Below the pieces are notes generated by a model. That model was not told the DNA's origin and did no database searches. It saw nothing but the letters and a program-made list of their open reading frames with translations. Positions 9,234 through 21,008 of a stretch of 64,000 bases of DNA are shown piece by piece (the stretch's first letter is position 1; each line of letters starts with the position of its first letter). Location: positions 1 to 64,000 of the forward strand of contig NZ_JACJUG010000021.1 of NCBI RefSeq assembly GCF_014174515.1, read 5' to 3'. The position numbers and the translations under genes are program-made. This DNA comes from Mitsuaria sp. WAJ17. GTDB lineage: Bacteria; Pseudomonadota; Gammaproteobacteria; Burkholderiales; Burkholderiaceae_C.

Positions 9234-9908
9234 TTACTTGCCGGCAGCTGCGGCCGCGGCCTGTTCCTTCTTGATGGCGATTTCATCGGCCTCGTCATAG
9301 GCCTTATTGCCGCAGGCCTTCTTCCAGCCATCGACGGCATCGAGGTGGTCCAGGCTGCGGGTCTCCAGATCCTTGCCGGTCTTGTTGAAGGCTTCGATGG
9401 CCGCATCGAAGGCCTTGGCCTTGGCCACGTATTCGTCCTTGTGCTTGTTGTGGGCCTCGATCTTGGCGTCGTTGCCCTTGGCGCGCACGTTGTAGTCCTC
9501 GATGGCCGCCTTCTGTTCGCTGCGGGTCATTTCAGGCAGCTTGACCTTGAGGGCCTCGTTGGACTTGATCAGCTCGGCCTGCTCGGCCTTGATGGCGTTG
9601 GCATTGGCGTCGATGGCCTCGCCTTCCTTGGTGAGCTGTTCCTTTTCGGCCATCAGGCGCTCGCGCTCTTTCTTGTAGTCGGCTTCGGCCGCCAGCACGG
9701 CTTTGGCCTCGGCGTCATTGCCGGCCTGCTTGTTGAGGCAGGCGCGCAGCTCGTCGCGCGTCATCAGCTTCTGCTTGGGCTTCTCCACCACCGGACGGCT
9801 GACCTTGTTGTTCTTGGGATCGACCTTGGCATTCGGGTTGACAGTCTGGGCAGAGGCCAGGGCCGGCAGGAGGGCGGCCAGGCAGACGGAGAGGAGGAAT
9901 CGGTTCAT
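9234..9908 (-). CDS. Secreted coiled-coil protein of unknown function
   Basis: The ATG at 9906-9908 gives 224 residues beginning MNRFLLSVCLAALLPALASA, a clear signal peptide cut before QTVNP. The mature protein is charged and largely helical: long Lys/Glu/Ala heptad-like runs from about residue 65 to 170 suggest a coiled coil. Two cysteines (in RACLNK and KKACGNK) could pair in the periplasm. Similar proteins occur in Burkholderiales without a known function. The frame upstream of this ATG is a shadow. It is divergent from yaeQ. Confidence 0.75.
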   Translation of the reverse strand: MNRFLLSVCLAALLPALASAQTVNPNAKVDPKNNKVSRPVVEKPKQKLMTRDELRACLNKQAGNDAEAKAVLAAEADYKKERERLMAEKEQLTKEGEAIDANANAIKAEQAELIKSNEALKVKLPEMTRSEQKAAIEDYNVRAKGNDAKIEAHNKHKDEYVAKAKAFDAAIEAFNKTGKDLETRSLDHLDAVDGWKKACGNKAYDEADEIAIKKEQAAAAAAGK

Positions 9909-10081
9909 GGCGGTACGGGGCTGATGCTGCAGTACAGCAGATGGCGCGCCGGCTGGCGCAAAGCCGGAATCATGCCACGAGCCGCCGCCCTGCCTGGCCG
10001 GGGATAATCCGCCCCTTTCGCCCGCGAAACCCCCAAACATGAGGCACGCGCCCGCGCCGCGGCCTCTCCCGAGACTTCCCC

Positions 10082-10642
10082 ATGGCACTCAAGGCAACCA
10101 TCTACAAGGCCCTGCTCAACATCGCCGACATGGACCGCCATGTCTACGGTGAGCACCACCTCACCATCGCCAAGCATCCCAGCGAAACCGACGAGCGCAT
10201 GATGCTTCGCGTGCTGGCCTATGCCCTGAACGTGCCGGCAGACGACATGCGCGGGCGACTGGAGTTCACCCGGGGCCTGTCCGAGGTCGATGACCCCGAC
10301 CTGTGGCAGTTGGACCTGACCGGCGAGGTGGTGCACTGGATCGACCTGGGCCAGCCCGACGAGCGCCGCCTCATGAAGGCCCACGGCCGAGCCGAGCGCG
10401 TCACGCTGTACTGCTATGCGGCCAGCACACCGATCTGGTGGGCCGGCATCGAGAGCAAGCTCACGCGGGCGCCCAAGCTGGCGGTCTGGCAGATCAGCGC
10501 CGAGGAGACGCAGGCCCTGGCCGCCTTCGCCGAGCGCAGCATGCAGCTGCAGGTCAGCATCCAGGACGGGCAGGTGTACATCTCTACGCCCTCGCGTCAA
10601 TTGGAGATTCACCCCCATGCCCTTAAGCACCCAACGGCCTGA
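10082..10642 (+). CDS. yaeQ: YaeQ family protein
   Basis: The 186-residue protein starts MALKATIYKALLNIADMDRH and contains HPSETDERMMLRVLAYAL, both diagnostic for YaeQ. The family has a nuclease-like fold (PD-(D/E)XK type in structural comparisons) and was once linked to RfaH-independent transcription effects; its biochemical role is unsettled. Length is normal for the family. A GATAAT -10-like hexamer lies at about 10004-10009. Confidence 0.9.
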   Translation: MALKATIYKALLNIADMDRHVYGEHHLTIAKHPSETDERMMLRVLAYALNVPADDMRGRLEFTRGLSEVDDPDLWQLDLTGEVVHWIDLGQPDERRLMKAHGRAERVTLYCYAASTPIWWAGIESKLTRAPKLAVWQISAEETQALAAFAERSMQLQVSIQDGQVYISTPSRQLEIHPHALKHPTA

Positions 10643-10701
10643 GGGCTAGACTCCGGCGCGACTGCCAGGAGGGCGGCCCGAACAACAATACCGGAGAAAC
10701 G

Positions 10702-12864
10702 ATGAAGACCTTGGACCTGCTGCGCCTGAAGCGCCGCCAATTGACCGCCCTGGGCGCCGCCGTAAGCCTTGCCGCCGCCCTGCTGCCGGGTGCGTTGCAC
10801 GCCGCCGAGGCGGCCAGCGCTCCCGAACCCGCCGACCCCCACCAATGGCTGGAAGAGGTGTTGGGAGAGAAGCCGCTCGGCTGGGTCAAGGAGCGCAACG
10901 AGGCCAGCTTCAAGGTGCTCAAGGCCCGGCCGGAGTTCGAGCCCATCCGCCAGGACTTGCTGGGCGTGCTCAATGCGCGCGACCGCATCCCCGGCGTCAG
11001 CCGCATGGGCGGCTTCCTCTACAACCTCTGGCAGGACGAGCAGCACAAGCGCGGCCTGTGGCGCCGCACCACCCTGGCTGAGTACCAGAAGGCGGAGCCA
11101 GCCTGGGAAACCGTGCTGGACCTCGATGCCCTGGGCGCCGCCGAAGGCGAGAGCTGGGTCTTCCATGGCGCGCAGTGCCTGGGCCCCAGCTACCGCCGCT
11201 GCATGGTGAACCTCTCGCGCGGGGGCTCGGACGCCCAGGTCAGCCGCGAGTTCGACGCCGTCAGCAAGCAGTTCATCAAGGGCGGCTTCGAGCTGCCCGA
11301 GGCCAAGAGCCAACTGACCTGGCTGGACGAGAACACCCTCTTCGTGGGCTCCGACTTCGGTCCTGGCAGCCTGACGGACTCCGGCTATCCCCGCGTCATC
11401 AAGCAATGGAAGCGCGACACGCCGCTGAGCGCCGCCAAGACCGTCTTTGAAGGCGAGGCCAAGGACGTGGCCGCCAGCGTCTGGGTGGACCGCACGCCGG
11501 GCCACCAGCGCGTGCTCTTCCAGCGCGCCCTGGACTTCTACACCAGCAGCAGCTTCCTCCTGCAGGGCGGCAAGCTGGTGAAGCTGGAGATCCCGGACGA
11601 CGTCGAGTCCGGCTTCTGGGGTCCCTGGATGCTGCTCAAGCCGCGCAATGACTGGACCGTCGCCGGCAGCACCTTCAAGAGCGGCTCCCTGCTGATCACG
11701 GATCTCAAGGCCTACCGGCGCGGCGAGCGCAAGTTCAAGGTGCTGTTCCAGCCCACGGCCACGCGCTCGCTGTCGGGCTACAGCCTGACCCGCAGCCGCG
11801 TGCTGCTTTCGGTCATCGACCAGGTCGCCAGCAAGCTGGAGGAGTGGGACTTCAGCAAGGCCCAGGCTCCGCAGCACCGCGAGGTCAAGGCGCCCTTCCC
11901 CGGCGCCCTGCACACCGGCGCGCTGTATGACAGCGAGCTGCCCAAGGACGAGCTGGCCGAGCGCTACTTCCTCTACTACACCGACTTCCTCACGCCTGAC
12001 ACCCTCTTCCTGGCCCGCACCGGCAGCGACGAGCGCCAGGTGCTGAAGTCCCGCCAGGCCCAGTTCGACGCCGCCGGCATGCGCGCCGAGCAGCGCTTCG
12101 CCACCAGCAAGGACGGCACCCGCGTGCCCTACTTCGTGATCTGGCCCAAGGGCGCCACGGCGGACGGCAGCAACCCCACCCTGCTGTACGGCTACGGCGG
12201 CTTCGAGGTCTCGCTGCAGCCGGGCTACTCCGGCGGCCGCGGCCGCGCCTGGCTGAGCCGTGGCGGCGTCTACGTGCTGGCCAATATCCGCGGCGGCGGC
12301 GAATTCGGTCCGGCCTGGCACCAGGCGGCCATCAAGGCCAACAAGCAGCGCAGCTACGAGGACTTCATCGCCGTGGCCGAGGACCTGGTCCAGGCGAGAA
12401 TCACCACGCCCCGCCACCTGGGCATCATGGGCGGCAGCAATGGCGGCCTGCTGATGGGCGCCACCTTCACGCAGCGTCCGGACCTCTTCAATGCCGTGGT
12501 CTGCCAGGTGCCGCTGCTGGACATGCGCCGCTTCCACAAGCTGCTGGCCGGCGCCTCCTGGATGGCCGAGTACGGCAACCCGGACGACGCCAAGGACTGG
12601 GACGTCATCCGCCAGTACAGCCCCTATCACAACGTCAGCAAGGACAAGGCCTATCCCAAGGTCTTCTTCACGACCTCCACGCGCGATGACCGGGTCCATC
12701 CCGGCCATGCCCGCAAGATGGTCGCCCGCATGACCGAGCTGGGTCACGAGGTCTACTATTACGAGAACACCGAGGGTGGTCACGGCGGAGCCGCCGACAA
12801 CGAGCAGCGCGCCACCCTGCAGGCCCTCGAGTACAGCTACCTCTGGCAGCAACTGGGCCGCTGA
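10702..12864 (+). CDS. S9A prolyl oligopeptidase family serine peptidase
   Basis: The 720-residue protein has a hydrophobic N-terminal signal (LTALGAAVSLAAALLPGALHA) followed by the WLEEVLGEK start of the beta-propeller domain. The C-terminal alpha/beta-hydrolase domain carries the catalytic triad: Ser579 in GGSNGG, an Asp at 662/663 in STRDDRVHPGHA and His694 in TEGGHGGAAD. GYGGFEVSLQPGY forms the oxyanion region. It should cleave short peptides in the periplasm. A leading KRRQ could be a weak Tat motif, but Sec export is as likely. It is followed after 18 bp by a small GNAT gene. Confidence 0.9.
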   Translation: MKTLDLLRLKRRQLTALGAAVSLAAALLPGALHAAEAASAPEPADPHQWLEEVLGEKPLGWVKERNEASFKVLKARPEFEPIRQDLLGVLNARDRIPGVSRMGGFLYNLWQDEQHKRGLWRRTTLAEYQKAEPAWETVLDLDALGAAEGESWVFHGAQCLGPSYRRCMVNLSRGGSDAQVSREFDAVSKQFIKGGFELPEAKSQLTWLDENTLFVGSDFGPGSLTDSGYPRVIKQWKRDTPLSAAKTVFEGEAKDVAASVWVDRTPGHQRVLFQRALDFYTSSSFLLQGGKLVKLEIPDDVESGFWGPWMLLKPRNDWTVAGSTFKSGSLLITDLKAYRRGERKFKVLFQPTATRSLSGYSLTRSRVLLSVIDQVASKLEEWDFSKAQAPQHREVKAPFPGALHTGALYDSELPKDELAERYFLYYTDFLTPDTLFLARTGSDERQVLKSRQAQFDAAGMRAEQRFATSKDGTRVPYFVIWPKGATADGSNPTLLYGYGGFEVSLQPGYSGGRGRAWLSRGGVYVLANIRGGGEFGPAWHQAAIKANKQRSYEDFIAVAEDLVQARITTPRHLGIMGGSNGGLLMGATFTQRPDLFNAVVCQVPLLDMRRFHKLLAGASWMAEYGNPDDAKDWDVIRQYSPYHNVSKDKAYPKVFFTTSTRDDRVHPGHARKMVARMTELGHEVYYYENTEGGHGGAADNEQRATLQALEYSYLWQQLGR

Positions 12865-12882
12865 GGGCCCTCGCGAAAGGCC

Positions 12883-13143
12883 ATGGACGTCCGGCATGAC
12901 TGCGCAGCTCATCAGTTCTGGCTCGAACCCGAGCCCGGCCAGCGCTGCGTGCTGGACTACCAGCGCCAGGGCGACGCCGTGGTCTTCACCCACACCGGCG
13001 TGCCTGCGGTCCTGCAGGGCCGGGGGTACGCGGCAAGGCTCGTCGCGGCCGGCCTGCAATGGGCCGGCGAACAGCGCTTGCGCGTGATTCCCGCCTGCAG
13101 CTATGTGGCCAGCTATCTGCGCCGGCAGGAGCGCCGCGCCTGA
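12883..13143 (+). CDS. Small GNAT-like (YjdJ-type) N-acetyltransferase
   Basis: An 86-residue protein of the short GCN5-related family typified by E. coli YjdJ. The acetyl-CoA binding loop is seen as GRGYAARLVAAGLQWA, and the C-terminus VIPACSYVASYLRRQ is diagnostic. Members are much shorter than full GNAT enzymes and their substrates are unknown. It follows the S9 peptidase gene after 18 bp and is probably co-transcribed with it. Confidence 0.85.
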   Translation: MDVRHDCAAHQFWLEPEPGQRCVLDYQRQGDAVVFTHTGVPAVLQGRGYAARLVAAGLQWAGEQRLRVIPACSYVASYLRRQERRA

Positions 13144-13184
13144 GGCCGCCCCCGCCCCCTCCCCCCCCAGGAAGCCGCTGCCCG

Positions 13185-14885
13185 TCAGTGGCTTTCGTTT
13201 TCCCGGGCCTGCAGCACCCGCCACATCACCTTGCCCGCCCCGGACCTGGGCAGGGCCTCCACGAACTCCACGCTTCGCGGCACCTTGTAGGCCGCCATGT
13301 GCTCGCGCGCCCAGGCGATGAGGGCCTCCTCCGTCAGCGTCCCCCGGGCCTCGGCGCGGGGAACCACGACGGCCTTGACGGACTCGCCGCGGTAGGCGTC
13401 GCGGGCGGCGATCACGCAGGCCTCCTGCACGCCGGGATGCTGGAACAGCAGCAGTTCCACCTCCGAGGGCCAGACCTTGAAACCGCTGGCATTGATCATG
13501 CGCTTCAGGCGGTCGGTGAGAAAGAAGTAGCCCTCCTCGTCCATGCGGCCGAGGTCCCCGGTGCGGAAAAAACGGCGGCCGTCGATCTCGACGAAGGCCG
13601 CCGCCGTGGCCTCAGGCTGCCTCCAATAGCCCTTGAAGAGCATGGGGCCGGTGCTGACGATCTCGCCCACCTCGCCGGGTGGCAGCTCCTGCAGGGTATC
13701 CGGGTCCACCACGCGCGAGTCCACGCCGAAAATGGGGATGCCCAGGCACTGCAGCTTGGCGCGCTCCGGTGGGTTGGCATGCGTGGGCGCGGCGGTCTCG
13801 GTGAGGCCGTAGCCCTCGGCGAACTGCAGGCCGAATTCATCCAGCAGGCGCTGCGCCACGGCCTGCGGCATGGCCGTGCCGCCGCCGCTGAGGTAGCGCA
13901 GGCTGCCGAGCTGGAAGCTGCGGCAATTGGGACTGGCGAAAAGATCGATGATCATGGTGGGCACGCAGGTCCAGTGCGTGACGCCGTGGCGCGAAATCGC
14001 CCGGCCGGCGAGTTCGCGGTCCCAGCGCGGCAGCAGCACCAGGGTCGAGCCGCAGTAGACCGGCGAGAGCACGCCGTAGAGCAGGCCGGTGATGTGAAAC
14101 ATGGGCACCACGGCCAGGCTGACGGCCTCGGGCGAGGCCGATCCCCACAATGCGCCGCCGCAACAGTTGGCCATGAGGCTGCGATGAGTGTGCATGCAGC
14201 CCTTGGGCATGCCCGTCGTACCCGAGGTGTAGGGCAGCAGGGCCAGGTCGCCCGGGCCGTTCACGGCGGCCTGCGCGGGCGGCGAGGCGCGCAGGGCTTG
14301 CGTCCAGTGCGTCACGCCCGGAAACAGGGGTGGCCGGGCCATGAGCCACTCGCACAAGGCAGGGGTGAGCCCATCATCCTCTGGCGGACCGCCCTCCGGC
14401 AGCGCGTCGGCATAATGAAAACCCAGCAGTACCGGCGCCTGCGCCAGGTGTGCCAGCCCCTGTTGGACGACCGGTGAGAGATCCGCGGCGAACACCAGGC
14501 CGCGCGCACCGGAGTCGCTCAGCAGGTGAGCCAGCTCCTCGGCCCTGTTCATCGGATTGATGGGGACGATCACAGCGTCGGCCCGCATTGCGGCATAGAA
14601 GGCCACCAGGAACTGCGGGCAGTTTTGCATGAAGAGTCCGATGCGGTCCCCTCGCTGGAGTCCCTGCGCCTGCCACCAGCCTGCCAGCGCTTCGGCCTGC
14701 GCATGCAGCTGCGCATAAGTCAGCGAGGCACCGCCGTACAGCGTGGCTGCTTTGCCCGGGAAGCGCCGGGCGGCGACCTCCAGGTTGAACCACAGGGAGG
14801 TTTCCGGCAGCACCAGTTGCCGGGGCAGGCGCGGCGGCCAGTAGCGCTTGACCTGCTGTGTCGAGACCTCATCCGCCACGCTCAT
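13185..14885 (-). CDS. AMP-binding acyl-CoA synthetase (long-chain fatty acid-CoA ligase-like)
   Basis: A 566-residue ANL-family adenylate-forming enzyme that activates a carboxylic acid with ATP and CoA. Motifs in order: LLPYTSGTTGMPKGCMHTH (P-loop), GYGLTETAAPTH (A5), FFRTGDLGRMDEEGYF (A7), DRLKRMINASGFKVWPSE (A8) and the catalytic lysine in PRSGAGKVMWRVLQ. The acid chain length cannot be fixed from sequence. I start at the ATG at 14883-14885 (MSVADEV). The open frame runs on to 14996, but a palindromic operator-like site at 14945-14962 fits better as upstream DNA. Divergent from argG. Confidence 0.88.
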   Translation of the reverse strand: MSVADEVSTQQVKRYWPPRLPRQLVLPETSLWFNLEVAARRFPGKAATLYGGASLTYAQLHAQAEALAGWWQAQGLQRGDRIGLFMQNCPQFLVAFYAAMRADAVIVPINPMNRAEELAHLLSDSGARGLVFAADLSPVVQQGLAHLAQAPVLLGFHYADALPEGGPPEDDGLTPALCEWLMARPPLFPGVTHWTQALRASPPAQAAVNGPGDLALLPYTSGTTGMPKGCMHTHRSLMANCCGGALWGSASPEAVSLAVVPMFHITGLLYGVLSPVYCGSTLVLLPRWDRELAGRAISRHGVTHWTCVPTMIIDLFASPNCRSFQLGSLRYLSGGGTAMPQAVAQRLLDEFGLQFAEGYGLTETAAPTHANPPERAKLQCLGIPIFGVDSRVVDPDTLQELPPGEVGEIVSTGPMLFKGYWRQPEATAAAFVEIDGRRFFRTGDLGRMDEEGYFFLTDRLKRMINASGFKVWPSEVELLLFQHPGVQEACVIAARDAYRGESVKAVVVPRAEARGTLTEEALIAWAREHMAAYKVPRSVEFVEALPRSGAGKVMWRVLQARENESH

Positions 14886-14944
14886 GCCTGCTCCATCGGG
14901 CATCGGCCCGCGTTCTTCATCTTGCCGGGGCCGCCCCTCAAACC

Positions 14945-14962
14945 TTGTCGCGGCGGCGACAA
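14945..14962. promoter_or_regulatory. Candidate operator TTGTC-N8-GACAA upstream of the acyl-CoA ligase gene
   Basis: An 18-bp palindrome (TTGTCGC-GGCG-GCGACAA) is centred about 68 bp upstream of the ligase start codon. The same spacing and 15 of 18 identical bases recur at 42901-42918, before a quinone oxidoreductase gene. The binding protein is unknown. Its placement suggests repression or activation of the ligase promoter, but it could also act on argG, whose start is 170 bp to the right. Confidence 0.5.
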
Positions 14963-15054
14963 AGGCTGGCCCGCGCGCGAATGCTGCATCTGCCAAGCGT
15001 CAAGCAATTGGCCGGCGGGGTGACTGATTTCACCCTCGATTTCGCAGAGAATAA

Positions 15055-16467
<1,413 letters not shown>

Positions 16468-16469
16468 GC

Positions 16470-17018
16470 ATGCCGGGGCCGCGCCGCCAGCCTGAGCAGC
16501 CCGGCCTGCGCAGAGGCCTCCTGGCGCTGGCCGCCGGCAGCCTGCTGCTGCCCGGGCTGGGCCTGGGCGGGCCTGCTCTGGCACTGGACAGCCCCAAGGG
16601 CCGGGTGATCCTTACCATCAGCGGATCGGGCCTCAAGACCAACCAGGACGGCCGGGTGGCCCTGGACATGGACATGCTGGCCGCCCTGCCCCAGCGCAGC
16701 ATCAAGGTCAACACGCCCTGGTATCCGGAGGCCCGCAAGTTCACGGGCCCGCTGCTGCGCGATGTGCTGGCGCTCGCCGGCGCCCGCGGGAGCAGCATCG
16801 AGGCCTATGCGCTGAACGACTACCGGGTCAGCATCCCCATGGAAGACGTGCTGCAGCACTCGGTGATCCTCGCCCGGCTGATGGACGACCAGCCCATGCC
16901 CGTGCGGGACAAGGGCCCGCTGTTCATCATTTACCCCTTCGACGAGGACCGTCGCCTGCGCACCAGCATCTACTACAGCCGCTGCGCCTGGCAGCTGAAG
17001 GCCCTGGAGATCCGCTGA
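16470..17018 (+). CDS. Small periplasmic protein of the oxidoreductase molybdopterin-binding domain type
   Basis: The 182-residue protein starts with a signal that has a twin arginine ([18 protein letters not shown]), compatible with Tat or Sec export. The mature domain ([57 protein letters not shown]) matches the small single-domain relatives of sulfite-oxidase-fold molybdopterin proteins. The only cysteine is close to the C-terminus ([12 protein letters not shown]), not at the usual metal-ligand position, so cofactor binding is doubtful. Short spacing to argG (2 bp) and to the following hybrid kinase (4 bp) suggests that it is the periplasmic partner of that kinase (inference). Confidence 0.75.
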   Translation: MPGPRRQPEQPGLRRGLLALAAGSLLLPGLGLGGPALALDSPKGRVILTISGSGLKTNQDGRVALDMDMLAALPQRSIKVNTPWYPEARKFTGPLLRDVLALAGARGSSIEAYALNDYRVSIPMEDVLQHSVILARLMDDQPMPVRDKGPLFIIYPFDEDRRLRTSIYYSRCAWQLKALEIR

Positions 17019-17022
17019 GCGC

Positions 17023-19275
<2,253 letters not shown>

Positions 19276-20367
19276 TCAGACGATGACAGGCTCGGGCTCC
19301 AGGCGGATGCCGAAGCGGCCATAGACGCTCTCCTGGATCGCTCGCGCCAGGGTCACGACCTCAGCCCCGCGGGCCTCGCCGCGGTTGACCAGCACCAGGG
19401 CCTGACGTTCATAGACCGCCGCGCCGCCCACGCTCTTGCCCTTCCAGCCGCAGGCGTCGATCAGCCAGCCGGCGGCCAGCTTCACGGTGCCGTCAGGCAT
19501 GGGGTAATGCACGATGCCGGGGTCCCGGCCGATGATGTCCCGGCACTGCTCCTCGCTGACGACCGGATTCTTGAAGAAGCTGCCGGCATTGCCGATCTGA
19601 CGCGGGTCGGGCAGCTTGGCCTGGCGGATCTGGCAGACCCAGTCGAAGATCTGGCGTGCCGAGGGCACGGTGATGCCGGTCTCTAGCATCTTGCGCTCCA
19701 GATCCAGGTAGCCCAGCTGAGGGATCCAGGGCTTGGGGCAGCGCAGCAGCACGCGGGTGATCACGCTCTTGCCGGCCAGGCCGCCGAAGCCGGTCTGCTT
19801 GAAGACGCTGTCCCGGTAGCCGAAGGCCAGCACGCTGGCCGGCAGTCGCACGAGCCGGCCGGTGATGAGGTCGATGACCTCCACCGCCTCGATGCGGTCC
19901 TTGGCCTCCACCCCGTAGGCCCCGATGTTCTGCACCGGCGCTGCGCCGGCCGTGCCCGGGATCAGGGCCAGGTTCTCGAGGCCTGGGCAGCCCTGTTCCA
20001 GGCTCCAGCGCACCACCTCGTGCCAGGTCTCGCCGGCACCGACCTCGAGGATCCATGCGTCCTCGCGCTCCTCGACCACGCGCTTGCCCATGATCTCCAT
20101 CTTCAGGACCAGGGCCTCGACGTCGCGCGTGAGCACGATATTGCTGCCTCCGCCCAGCACGAACTTGGGCGCGCGGCCCAGCTCGGGGTGGTCGATCACA
20201 CGGCGCAGGTCCGACTCCTGGCGGATGCGCACCAGGCGCTGGGCGGTGGCGGGCAGGCCGAAGCTGTTGTAGGGCCGCAGGTTGACGCCCTCCTCGACCA
20301 CGAGGGTCGAGTTCGTCTGAATGGGGCGCTGACCCTCGTCCTGGGTGTTCGGCATCTCTTGTTGCAT
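19276..20367 (-). CDS. murB: UDP-N-acetylenolpyruvoylglucosamine reductase
   Basis: The 363-residue protein is a type I MurB, the FAD enzyme that makes UDP-N-acetylmuramate for peptidoglycan. Motifs are NLRPYNSFGLPATAQRL at the N-terminus, LGGGSNIVL for FAD binding, LIPGTAGAAPVQNIGAYGVE, FGYRDSVFK, and GNAGSFFKNP with the catalytic Ser. It ends with the usual GIRLEPEPVIV. The ATG at 20365-20367 is used; MPNTQ four codons later is an alternative. Divergent from yajQ with a 64-bp gap. Confidence 0.95.
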   Translation of the reverse strand: MQQEMPNTQDEGQRPIQTNSTLVVEEGVNLRPYNSFGLPATAQRLVRIRQESDLRRVIDHPELGRAPKFVLGGGSNIVLTRDVEALVLKMEIMGKRVVEEREDAWILEVGAGETWHEVVRWSLEQGCPGLENLALIPGTAGAAPVQNIGAYGVEAKDRIEAVEVIDLITGRLVRLPASVLAFGYRDSVFKQTGFGGLAGKSVITRVLLRCPKPWIPQLGYLDLERKMLETGITVPSARQIFDWVCQIRQAKLPDPRQIGNAGSFFKNPVVSEEQCRDIIGRDPGIVHYPMPDGTVKLAAGWLIDACGWKGKSVGGAAVYERQALVLVNRGEARGAEVVTLARAIQESVYGRFGIRLEPEPVIV

Positions 20368-20431
20368 GGCAGAATTTTCCCAGATTCCCCCGCCGCTTCC
20401 GGCGAGGGCCCTTCCCTCAAGGATTCAAGAG

Positions 20432-20926
20432 ATGCCTAGCTTCGACACCAAGCTGGAGCCCGACATGGTCAAGATCGGCCATGGCGTGGACAACAGCAAG
20501 AAGGAAATCGACACCCGCTTCGACTTCAAGGGCACCAGTGCCCAGGTCGAACTCAAGACCAAGGAAAAAGAGATCCACGCCACCGGCGACAGCGATTTCC
20601 AGCTGGAGCAGATCGAGGCCGTGCTCTACAGCAAGCTGACCAAGCAGGGCGTTGTCATCAGCTTCCTGGACAAGAACGACAAGATCGAGAAGCTGGGCGG
20701 TGACAAGGTCCGCCAGGTCTACAAAATCCGCTCCGGCATCGACGCCGAGAACGCCAAGAAGATCAGCAACGCCATCAAGGCCAGCAAGCTCAAGGTCCAG
20801 AGCTCCATCCAGGGCGATGTCGTGCGCATCACCGGCAAGAACCGTGACGACCTCCAGCTTGCCATCGCGCAGCTGAAAAAGGACATGGCCGAGCTGCCCC
20901 TGAGCTACGACAACTTCCGGGACTGA
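20432..20926 (+). CDS. yajQ: YajQ family nucleotide (cyclic di-GMP)-binding protein
   Basis: The 164-residue protein begins MPSFDTKLEPDMVKIGHGVD and continues with the DFKGTSAQVELKTKEKEI segment typical of YajQ (UPF0234). Members have two ferredoxin-like folds, and some bind cyclic di-GMP and modulate transcription; binding in this species is inferred. The ATG at 20432 follows an AAGGA Shine-Dalgarno. A CGCCG-CTTC-CGGCG hairpin lies in the leader at 20391-20404. The upstream extension of the frame is a shadow. Confidence 0.93.
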   Translation: MPSFDTKLEPDMVKIGHGVDNSKKEIDTRFDFKGTSAQVELKTKEKEIHATGDSDFQLEQIEAVLYSKLTKQGVVISFLDKNDKIEKLGGDKVRQVYKIRSGIDAENAKKISNAIKASKLKVQSSIQGDVVRITGKNRDDLQLAIAQLKKDMAELPLSYDNFRD

Positions 20927-20944
20927 TCCCCACTCCCGTCTGCC

Positions 20945-20967
20945 GGGACCGCTGCGGCGGTCCCTTT
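20945..20967 (+). terminator. Rho-independent terminator after yajQ
   Basis: An 8-bp perfect stem GGGACCGC (20945-20952) / GCGGTCCC (20957-20964) with a TGCG loop is followed by TTT. The T-run is short but the position, 18 bp after the yajQ stop, fits. Confidence 0.65.
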
Positions 20968-21008
20968 GCTTCGCTGGCCGCGCGCCGCCCCCCCGCATTG
21001 GATCGCCC

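Noticed and set aside
14945-14962. Interpretation of TTGTC-N8-GACAA as a Rex site
   Set aside because: Rex sites read TTGTG-N8-CACAA; both arms differ at the fifth base, and Rex is not expected in betaproteobacteria.
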